In this document: positions 1 to 9,925 of the stretch, piece by piece
Position numbering within the stretch: position 1 is the first letter of the stretch
Layout of the letters: the number at the start of each line of letters is the position of its first letter
Position numbers and translations under genes: made by a program
Source of the DNA: Paratinospora sagittata
Taxonomy: Eukaryota > Streptophyta > Magnoliopsida > Ranunculales > Menispermaceae
DNA: 64,000 nucleotides
Assembly: GCA_035771175.1 (NCBI GenBank)
Contig: CM069602.1
Location: forward strand, 11,679,116-11,743,115
Direction of reading: 5' to 3'
The notes under the pieces: generated by a model
Told to the model about the DNA's origin: nothing
Databases searched by the model: none
Seen by the model: the letters and a program-made list of their open reading frames with translations, nothing else

Positions 1-245
1 CCTAACCCATATCAATTAATGGTTTAATGGACCCATGCATAAATAATAACATATGCATTATACTTTAATTTAACATGACCCATATACAATTTATAATACA
101 CATATTTATATACATTATCAAGCATCAACTATACAAACATTAAACAACCATCAAACAAACACCAACCATATCAAGGCAACACATAGAGTTTGGGCAAACT
201 GCAATTGGGTTATGGGCTAGATGAAATAATTTTCGGGGCGTCACA
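1..245. mobile_element. Probable end of an LTR inserted in the Gypsy-1 5' LTR
   Basis: These bases have no counterpart in the Gypsy-1 3' LTR, although homology between the two Gypsy-1 LTRs starts abruptly at base 246-247. The segment ends in GGGGCGTCACA, which mirrors the TGTAACGCCCC that starts the Gypsy-1 3' LTR and has the CA terminus of an LTR. I infer that another gypsy-type LTR element or solo LTR inserted here, and that the next bases GATGC may be one copy of its 5-bp target duplication. The other end is outside the window, so this stays unproven. No coding sequence is seen in it. Confidence 0.5.
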
Positions 246-2358
246 GATGCGGTATGTGAATGTTTGGGACAAGTGTTGTAATCAAATTTAGACACTTATA
301 AGGTGATCTTAACACGTTAATGAGATCGTTTTGACACTTAATGGCTTGCTGGCAAACTAGTTTAGACACTTTTTGATGTGTTGGTAGCACCAAAATGAGC
401 TGCTAGATGGATTAAAAGTAGTTGTTGGATGAAGAAAAACCAGCAAGTGAAAAAAAAAAGCTCAAAACCAGAAACGTTGGTGAAGGAAGAATAGGAATTG
501 GTGGTCAAATTGAAGAAGCTGGAAAGTGAAGCTTTGGTGCTGGATTTTGAACGAAGTGGAAATTGAAACCATGGGAGAATGGTTGCTGGTTTGATGGTGA
601 GTGTTTGATGATCATTTCACTGATTTCTAGTAAGTAATTTGTGGTGTTTTGATGATGTTTAAGTGTTGAACTCATTAGAGATTTATCACTGGACAATTGG
701 TCAATGTGATGATGTTTAAAACACTAATTTTCAGAGATTAAATTGGTAATGAAAATGGGAAATTTTCATGGCTGAATTTACAGATTTCAATCCTGATTTT
801 AGTAACAGAATTTTGTTGTTTTGATGAAGTTATTTGCTGGAATTTCATCTTGAGTATATGGTGTGCATAAATGACAGAGAATTGAGATAAAGAGTTGTTA
901 AATTCTGGGTTTGAGGATGAGTACAAGTTAGCTAAACATGCTGGAAACTTAGTATTTTGGAGACTGATTTTGGGTAAGATATTCATTGATACATCCTTAT
1001 TAGTTAGTGGTTAATTGAATGATAAATTGACTGATTTCATGGCTGAAATTCGTGTATGTATGTGTGTGTAATATGAATTGCAGTGAGTTGATGATTAAGA
1101 CAAGGAATTGGACAACAAAACAATGGGGAGTTTGTGTTGTTATAGTTGGTGAAAGTTGGTGAAATTGACTAAGTAAATGTGTTGGAAGTCTATAGTGCTG
1201 GAAATGCATTGGTAGGATGTTAGTGATGTATTATGATTAGTTTAATGATAAGTTAGTGACTAATTGAATGAATTCATATATTGGAATTCATGTATGAATG
1301 TTGTATTATGAATTGCAGAGTATTAAGATGTTTGTGTTGAACATTGTGTACTTGTGCAAATGGTGAAAAATGACTAAGTGCGTGTGTTGTAGACTTCGTG
1401 AAAGTCCTGTTTGAGAGTATCTCTTAACTTTGGATATTTGTATATGGCATTATAAATATGAATGATGTGTTTCAAATCATGAATATATCTATAATTATTG
1501 CACTATTTGAATTCATGAAAACATTTTACCTTGGAGCTTGTTTTGGACTTGTTAGAGCAAGTTAAAACATGAAATCATTTCCAGAAGACAACCCCGCATG
1601 ATGATTGTTTAATCTCATGGTCCGAGCGATAATCTTCTGAATGAAATTGGGATTTAGTCCTAATTTGAAATGGTTTATAGCAGAAAATTGGGTAATGTGA
1701 GGTTGAGCGTATACTCCTTATAGGTGCACAATAGGGAGTGTTTACCCGCTTTATTATTAGCAGGAGGGAGATTGATGATTTCACTGAAAATCTACATGTT
1801 TAAATTAAACTTTATGAGCATGTATGTATTATGAAATGTTTTAAGCATGTTGAATATGATTTTAAAGAGTTCAATCATGTGACTTTTATTAAATGCATGT
1901 ATGATGTCATAGTTAAGAATATTCACTCGGTTGTGGTTGCTCACCCAAATTCTCACACATTTCATGTTCGGATCCCAAGAGAAAAGGAAAGACACACGAA
2001 GGATAGAACATCATTCCTTTTGATATGTATGTATTGTTGAGAATTTTGAAATTGTTATTTTGTTATGATTATGTATATATATAATTAGCAAAAAAATTAT
2101 ATCACATAGATAGAATGTGAGAATGAGTATGAATGATATACTTGATGATGTAATTATATTTTGGAAAGTTTTGATTATGTAGATTTTGTTAATATAAATG
2201 AGAATGACGTCTTGTTGAAAAAAAAAAAAAAGAAATCTGAGTGATTTAGTATAATGTCTTAAAGGACGAAGGCTGACAGAATATCGTATACGTCCAAGTA
2301 TAACGTATACAGTATCCTGTGTTGGTCATGACGTCACCCTACGGAGGGGGTTGTGACA
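246..2358 (+). mobile_element. Gypsy-1 5' LTR (start missing)
   Basis: This segment aligns with 16477-18538 at high identity with scattered substitutions and small indels. It ends in TTGTGACA and is followed within a few bases by a tRNA-Met primer binding site. About the first 200 bases of the LTR, as seen in the 3' copy, are absent here because another element appears to have cut it. The LTR holds no protein gene. It contains a GTAAGT splice-donor-like site near 630 and a CRE-like TGACGTCA near its end. Confidence 0.85.
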
Positions 2359-2362
2359 GTAT

Positions 2363-2372
2363 TGGTATCAGA
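2363..2372 (+). promoter_or_regulatory. Gypsy-1 primer binding site
   Basis: TGGTATCAGA lies four bases after the LTR end. It is complementary to the 3' end of plant initiator tRNA-Met, the usual primer for reverse transcription of plant LTR retrotransposons. The copy differs from the longer TGGTATCAGAGCC match in Gypsy-2, since it continues as ATAATG. Confidence 0.8.
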
Positions 2373-2543
2373 ATAATGTCAGGATTAAAAACCTTGAAAG
2401 ATAAAAGCCTTATTATGTTATGATTGTTTGTATGGGTATATGATATGGGTAGCTAGTTTACAACTAAATATCATGATCATTTGATTAACTGTCCCTTGTA
2501 TCTGTAAATTTCAGATTAAGACAAGGGAACGATCATATTGATC

Positions 2544-5500
2544 ATGGATCCGTCTGATCGAGAAAGGATTAGGAAGTTAGAAGAAACATTAGCTACCCAA
2601 CAACAGCAAAATGCTCAGATTATAGAGATGATGGCAAAGATGCAGGAAGATATGCAGAGGCATGCTATAGTTATGGTTCCTGATGCTGGAGCCAGTAGTG
2701 TTTAAGCACATGCACCTATAGCTGAGCATGTAGCTGAGGTCTAGATGGTTAAGCTGGAGGTTGAGAAGAATAAAGAGAAAGAAAGATACGAAGATGTGAT
2801 GAAAGCCTTTAAGAGGCGTAATCCACCTTGTTTTCCGGGTAGTCTGACACTTGAAGTGGCAGAAAATTGGCTCATGACAATAAAAGTCATCTTTGATGAT
2901 ATGCAAGTCTCTGGCAGTGATAAAGTGAGACTGGCAAAGTTTAAGTTGTCTGATGAAGCTGTGAGATGGTGGCAGACTACAAAGAGAATCCAGGGAGTTG
3001 TTGACACCTGGGAGAAGTTTACAGCAGTGTTTCGTGCAGCCTATGCCCCAAAGACTAAACGTGATAGAAAGAGTGAAGTTTATGACATTAAAACAGAGGA
3101 ATGTGACTGTGACACAGTACGAGCATGAGTTTAATCGGCTATCAGTGTTTGCACCTGAGCTTGTACAAATTAACGAGAGCAGGATGAGACAGCTCAGAGA
3201 CGGATTCAGAGATCCTATCCATCAGGGCTTGGCAGTATCGGGAGTACAGACGTACGATCAGGCAGTACGACAGGCCTTAGATTTCGAGACTGCAGAGGCA
3301 GCCATAGCTAGGTCAGTTGTTCAGGGAGAACAACCAGTACATCCTACATAGTCTACTATTCTAGAGTTATATTTACCACTCCAGGGAAAAAAAAAAGAGT
3401 AGATCGGGTAGGAAGCCATGGACTGATGCCAAGAAAGCCAAGACGAGTGAGGCAGTTAGTGGAGGCGAGTCATTTGTGATACCCATGGCACCATTCCTAC
3501 CATTTGTAGCATTTCTACCATCGGCAGGCAAAAGCACACGAGCAGTAGGAAGGCCTCAGAGTCAAAACTCTTCGATGAAATCGCCATGGCCTCAGCAGAA
3601 AGGGTCAGGACAGAATTGGTTTCCAGTTCTAAGCACGAAGTCCCAGACTATATCTTCCACTCCACGTCTACCGCCGACATGTTTCAGGTGCGGCATTAAA
3701 GGCCACAAGGTCATTCAGTGTCCTTTTCAACCAGTCCCGAAGACCTTGGCTATTCCAGCGACTACAACACTTTCTGGCATACGAGAACTAGCAAAAGTTG
3801 TTACTGAACCAGATTCAAATGTCAGCAAGACCCTGATTGAAGGTATGATCAGTATCTGTGATGTGATGATGTAAATTTTGATTGATGCTGGATCTACGTT
3901 ATCTTTTATTATTGGTCACATGGTAGATAAATTACATTTGACTCCTAGTAGGGCTAGTACACCATTAATTTTAAGTACAGCAGCAGGAGAAAGAATCTAT
4001 CTGAATATGATTTGTTGGAACTGTGTTGTTAAATATGATAGACATAAAATGACAGTCGACCTTAGGGTGTTAGAATTTTTGGAATTTAATTCCATCTTGG
4101 GCATGGATTGGCTAGCAGCTTATCATGCCTTAGTGGACTATTTTTCCAAGAAGGTGATATTCCAAATATCTGGTCAGCAACTATTTACATACAGAGGTAT
4201 GGTTACCTCTAAACCTCCTACTAGAGGTAGGATTGTGACTAATGAGGAGATGGAAATATTGATTGGTTTAAAGCCTTAAGGAGATAAGGAATAGGGTATT
4301 CAGTTGTCTGAGATTCCTGTGGTGTGTGATTTCCCATATGTGTTTCATGATGATTTGTCGGGATTACCACCTAAACGGGAGATAAACTTGATTATAGAAT
4401 TGATGTCTGGTACAAAACCTATCTCTATTCCTTTATACAGAATGACACCTGAAGAGTTGCAAGAACTCAAGGTACAACTAGATGAGTTGATGGGAAAAGG
4501 GTTTATTACCCCAGTATGTCACCTTCGGGTGCACCTGTACTCTTTGTGAAGAAGAAAGACGGAAGCCTACGCCTGTGTATAGACTACCGTCAGTTGAACA
4601 AGGTGACAGTGAAAAATAAGTATCCTCTCCCACGAATTGATGATTTGTTTGACCAACTGAATGAGGCCAAATTTTTTTCAAAGATCGAACTGCCTCAGGG
4701 TACCATCAGTTGAGAATCAGAGAAGAAGATATACCAAAGACAGCCTTCAGAACGAGATATGGACACTATGAATTTCTAGTAATGCCATTTGGTTTAACCA
4801 ATGCACCTGCCATGTTTATGGACTTAATGCAGAGGGTATTTAGACCATATCTTGATCAGTTCATCATTGTGTTCATTGATGATATTCTCATTTATTCCAA
4901 AACTCGGGAGGAGCATGAGCAACACCTCCACTTTACCTTACAGACACTGAGAAAACATAGGTTGTATGCCAAGCTCAGTAAATGTGAGTTTTGGATAAAT
5001 GAAGTCAAATTTCTTGGTTACGTGGTCAGTGTAGAGGGAAAATCTTTTGATTCTGCTAAAGTTGAGGCTATTACCAATTGGCCAAGACCAACCACAATGA
5101 CAGAGATACGTAGTTTTCTGGGATTAGCTGGTTATTACAGAAAATTTGTGGAAGGCTTTTCTAAATTGGTAGCTCCACTTACCAGACTGACTCAGAAAAA
5201 AAGCACCTTTTGTGTGGACAATAGCTTATGAGGAAGCTTTCACAAAACTGAAAGAAGATTGACTACTGCACCAGTATTGATACTTCCAGAGCCTGGTAGA
5301 GAGTTAGTGATTTATACTAATGCGTCTCATTCAGGTCTAGGATGTGTATTGATGCAGGAGTGTAGAGAGATAGCTTATGCATCTAGACAGTTGAAGGAGC
5401 ATGAGAAGAATTACCCTGTGCATGACTTGGAGTTGCCTGCAGTAGTCTTTACTTTGAAATTGTGGAGGCACTACCTGTATAGTGAAAAGTTCACAATGTA

Positions 5501-7072
5501 TTCAGACCATAAGAGTCTGAAGTATTTATTTGATAAAAAAAGTTGAAGATGAGGCAGAAAAGAAGGCTTGAATTCCTGAAGGATTATGACTTCACACTGG
5601 AGTATCATCGTGGGAAAGCCAATGTAGTTGCAGATGCACTAAGCAGGAAGAGAATAGAAACCAGTGTGGTAGCTTATCAGATGGCCTAGGAGTGGCGTTT
5701 ATTAGAGAGAGTGACTATGATGAGCGTACGCTCTATAGCTCCACACGTTGATATTTGTGCCCAGATGCATGTGCAGATTACTAACACTCATATTCAGAAA
5801 GTCAAGGATTTACAACAGCATGATCCTGACTTTAATATGTATGATACATGGGCTGATAGAGCAGATAGAGTTGATTGGCATAGAGATCCAGATGGTGTCT
5901 TGCGTTTACAAGGGAGATTATGGATTCTTGTAGATCGTGATCTGAGGGCAGAATTACTCCAGACAGCACATAAATCTCAGTATACTATCCACCCAAGGTC
6001 AACCAAAATGTATCATGATATGAAGAAAACAATTTGGTGGCATGGGATGAAGAAGGATATAGCTGAGTATGTATAGAAATGTGGGGTGTGTCAGCAGGTT
6101 AAAGTTGAACATCAAAGACCTGGAGGACAAATGCAACCATTTTCCATTCTTGAATGGAAATGGGAGCATATCACCATAGATTTTATTACAGGATTACCCA
6201 GATCTCAAGGTAGATATGATGCCTTTTGGGTGATAGTTGATAGACTGACGAAATTTGCTCATTTTCTTCTGATGAACACTAGAGACTCTGTGGACAGACT
6301 GAGTAGGTTATATATACGAAAGATTGTGAGATCACATGGAGTTCTGGTATCTATTGTGTCAAATAGAGATCTGAGATTTACAATAAGGTTTTGGCATTCA
6401 GTGCAGACTCAATTTGGGACTCATCTCCGTCTCAGTACAATATTTCATCCCCAGACTGATGGTCAGTCTGAGAGAGTGATACAGATGCTTGAGGATATGC
6501 TCAGGTCTTGTATTCTAGAGTTTGGTGGGAGTTGGATAGAATATCTTCCTCTGTGTGAATTCGCGTATAATAATAGCTATCAGGCTAGTATCGGCATGGC
6601 ACTCTTTGAGGCCTTGTATGACCAACCTTGTAGATCTCCAATGTGTTGGTATGAGGTTGGAGAGTCACAGTTGTTGGGGCCAGTTATCATTTCAGATCAC
6701 ACAGAAAAGATTAAACAAATTAGACAAAATCTGAAGACTGCCCAAAACAGTCAGAAAAGTTATTATGATAACCGTCATAGACTTTTAGAGTTCGAAAAGA
6801 AAGATCTGGTACTGTTGAAGGTATCTCCTATGAAAGGTCAGATGAGGTTTGGGGTCAGAGGAAAACTTGCTCCGCGATTCGTGGGACCGTTTGAGATCCT
6901 TGAGATGATAGGTCCATTAGCCTACAGACTTGCTCTACCACCACAGTCGGCTAGTGTCCACAATATATTTCATGTTTCAATGTTGAGGAAATATCATACA
7001 GACCAGACTCGACATCCAGACTTGTCTCAGATTTTAGATATAAGTCAATTAAAAGTTGGGGAGGACACTACA
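2544..7072 (+). pseudogene. Gypsy-1 gag-pol remnant, first part
   Basis: Gag starts at the ATG at 2544 (MDPSDRERI), and its frame meets a TAA at 2703. Downstream pieces in shifting frames show a capsid-like region (2745-3350), a CCHC zinc knuckle (CFRCGIKGHKVIQC, about 3680-3721), a protease motif [10 protein letters not shown] (about 3875), reverse transcriptase with FIDDILIYS (about 4875), RNase H, the integrase zinc-binding region and the integrase core up to 7072. Several stops and frameshifts break it. Two catalytic positions are changed: RNase H reads YTNAS where Gypsy-2 has YTDAS, and integrase reads SNRD where Gypsy-2 has SDRD. The frame is cut at 7072 by Gypsy-2 and resumes at 16053. 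It is a dead copy of a Tekay-like chromovirus. Confidence 0.9.
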
Positions 7073-9112
7073 TGTAACACCCCGTAATTTTAGTTAAATA
7101 CATACATTGAAATATACGTATTTTATACGTATGAACCAAATATACGCGTGTATGATTAGTAAATAAATAAAATTAGGAAATAAAGATGATACATATGGAA
7201 TCATCCTATATGAGTGCTTACAAGTTAAAAATTGCAGTTGAATTAAATTGATTAATGTATGGGGTTGGTTAATTACATATGTGGATTCGAGTATGATTTA
7301 AGGACTTAATGCATAGTATGATTTAATGAGTTAAATATTAAGATGAGAAAATTGGTTTGTTAAATTGCATGGGGAGCATGGGATTAAAAAATAAAAAAAT
7401 AAAATAAAGATCTCTTATCTCCAACGTTTGACAACAAGAGAAAAAAGAATAAAAAAATAAACAGAAGTTGCAAAAGAAAGAGAAGGAGAAGAAGAAGGTG
7501 CAGAACGAAAGAAAGGAAAGGGCGGAAGAGAGGAAAAAGAGGGAGAACGCGGGATTCGCGCGAAATCGGGACTCGCGGTAAGTGATTTTCACTCTCTTTC
7601 TTCGTGAAATTACTATCTAAGCTAAATGTAACAATTTTAGCGGACTAATTTTAGCTATGAGAGCCGTTTTGCGGCATTTTGACAAATTGGGATTTTGACC
7701 CAACGTAAATAAAAAATCCGCTAGAAAGGTAGAAAAACACTCCCTATTCTGTAGGGACCCCGAATATGTGGTTAGATTCTATTTCATGATTTTTGGAGAC
7801 CGTTTGACAATTTTAATACAATTTACATCTTTCGGATGAATAGTGAAGTGAATAGTGAATAGTGAATAATGAAGTGAATAATGAATAGTGAATAGTGAAG
7901 TGAACAGTGAAGTGAACAGTGAGTTGAAATCATAGATTCGTAGAGAACTAAATTCCGGACGTTTCGATACTAAGATCGTGATTTTTGGATATGATTTGAT
8001 ATTTTTAGTAGCTACCGATATGATAAATGATGATTCTCATGATAATCTATGGTTAATTTCAGTGTTTAAATTGAGAGCTTAAGGGCATGGATAAACGCTC
8101 TTGAGGAAGCAATGATGTTTATTGTTGCTCGATTTTAGAGGTTGGCTTAGAAACCCCGTGTAACCACTATGAGTATAGTTTTCTTGATTTGGTTCTTGTA
8201 TGGCATTGTACGCATATAAAATGTTTGATTGTATGCACGTTATATTTATATATAAATGCATTGAGTTTTATGGAGCATGCAAACTGATTTTAGCAATTGG
8301 AGTTTGTAATGATGTCATTTCGTTAGGAATTAGACCCGGATGAGGTTTTGCGAGTCTTCATTGTCAGTAGGTCTATCCTAACAAGGGTTGCGATCCTTGA
8401 AATGACTGTGAATTGGTAATGAGAGGCTGTGGCTACCTTGTAACGGCCATACAAGGGTTAGACCCGCTCTCTTGCCTTGCGGAGGAGGGAGATTGTGCAT
8501 TGTGTTATTGAAAACTCACGCAATTGATGATGTTGACATGTATAATATATTCGTTGAATGATGAATGTGTTGAATAAGTGTTTGAAATGATTTTAAATGT
8601 CATATTTATCTAAATGTATATAATTGTCATCTCAAGAACTATATTCACTGAGCTATTGTTTGCTCACCCCATTACCTCCAATATTTCAGGTATTGAGTCG
8701 AAGGGAAAATGAAAAATCCGTGAGTGATAATCACGTGAGCCTTCGTCTGGTATGTGTATGTATGCTTGGAGGAAATAAATTATATTTTTGTTATTTTGAT
8801 ATATATAATTATCACACACTATATATATGTAATATCACCTAGATGGGTTATGTGGTAATATTATATGATGAAATGAGATAATCATAGATATTTATCAGGT
8901 GAGAATTTAATTTGTGGAATGAATGGAATGATTATAGAGATCTATATTGGATTTGATTTGTGGTATATAAAAAAAAAATTACTGTAACTTTTGAGAATTA
9001 TTGTGAGACTACGTGAAGGTTGACAGTGTATTGTATACTGTATATGGGTATGTACAGTGTATAGTACACTGTGCCGGTCATGACGTCAGCCTACGTCAGG
9101 GGCGTCATGACA
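7073..9112 (+). repeat. Gypsy-2 5' LTR
   Basis: This LTR is 2040 bp with TG...CA ends. It carries an AG-rich stretch (about 7384-7560), a consensus splice donor CG|GTAAGTG at 7578, a GTGAATA-type minisatellite (7836-7923), a pyrimidine-rich region ending in an acceptor-like TTTCAG at 8689, and a terminal region with TGACGTCA. No protein gene was seen. The promoter is expected within the LTR, but I cannot place its TATA box with confidence because several TATA-like strings occur. Confidence 0.93.
7836..7923. repeat. GTGAATA minisatellite in Gypsy-2 5' LTR
   Basis: About a dozen head-to-tail variants of a 7-base unit (GTGAATA, GTGAAGT, GTGAACA) occupy this stretch. The matching array in the 3' LTR at about 14785-14866 has a different unit order and length, so it changes faster than the rest of the LTR. 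It is a simple tandem repeat without spacers. Confidence 0.85.
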
Positions 9113-9116
9113 ATAT

Positions 9117-9129
9117 TGGTATCAGAGCC
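9117..9129 (+). promoter_or_regulatory. Gypsy-2 primer binding site
   Basis: TGGTATCAGAGCC begins four bases after the LTR and matches the complement of the initiator tRNA-Met 3' end. It marks where minus-strand cDNA synthesis would start. Confidence 0.9.
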
Positions 9130-9301
9130 ACGTTTAAGATTAAAAGCCTAAAAGATTAAAAGCTTTAGTATCTTATGTTTGTTTTATGGGTTTATGTACG
9201 GGTAAATCACGTATCTATAAAGATTGAGTAATCGGATTGTCTGACTTATATGCTCCTTTATCACTGTGAATGGCAGATTGAAGGGGAAGTATCAGGCAAT
9301 C

Positions 9302-9925
9302 ATGGATCCACAAGAAGAATGGTTAACGAAATTGGAAGAAATGGTTATAGCTCAGCAGAGACAAAATGCTGAGATGATGCGTATGATGACACGTCTTCAG
9401 GATAATTTACAGGGGCCTCCAGCACCTGTAGTACCCGAGGTTGGCGCCAGTAGTGCGAGTGTGTTTGCTGAGCGACCTGTGCCAGTGCAAGAGACAGTAG
9501 AGACTCATGATGATATAGATGAGACTCGCAGATACGAAGATGTGATGAAAGCATTTAAGAGACGTGAACCGCCTATATTCGATGGTAGTCTAGAGTTAGA
9601 GGTTGCTGAGGATTGGCTTCTGAGGATAGAAGTTATATTTGAGGACATGCATGCACTGGATAGGGACAAGATTAGACTTGCTCGATTTAAATTTTCGAGT
9701 AAGGTTGAGAGATGGTGGCAGACAATAGGCCGAGCTCAGGGACCCATAGATACTTGGGATAAGTTTAAAGAAGTATTCTACAAGACTTACTATCCCCCGT
9801 CTGAGGTTGATAAAAGGCATAAGCAATTTATAGAATTGAAGCAAGGGAACATGTCTATGAGAGAATATGAATATGAGTTCAATAGGCTAGCCTTGTTGGC
9901 CCTGAGATGGTTCAAACAGATTTGA
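9302..9925 (+). pseudogene. Gypsy-2 gag, N-terminal part
   Basis: The start chosen is ATG at 9302 (MDPQEEWLTKLEEMV), which matches the Gypsy-1 gag start MDPSDRERI. A GTG reading frame extends upstream but lies in the leader. The protein begins with a charged helix-forming region and goes on to a capsid-like domain (RRYEDVMKAFKRREPPIFDG, then RWWQTI and EYEFNRL). The frame is lost near 9900, where comparison with Gypsy-1 indicates one missing base, and it continues in the frame that opens at 9907. Confidence 0.85.

Noticed and set aside
2589..3007. Minus-strand frames opposite Gypsy-1 gag
   Set aside because: They lie opposite a recognisable capsid-like coding region and are explained by it.
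7836..7923. Direct repeats that could be mistaken for a CRISPR array
   Set aside because: The units are 7 bases with no unique spacers, inside a plant LTR; it is a minisatellite.
9266..9301. GTG start giving a longer Gypsy-2 gag
   Set aside because: The ATG at 9302 gives the same MDP start as Gypsy-1, and the upstream bases include an acceptor-like site.
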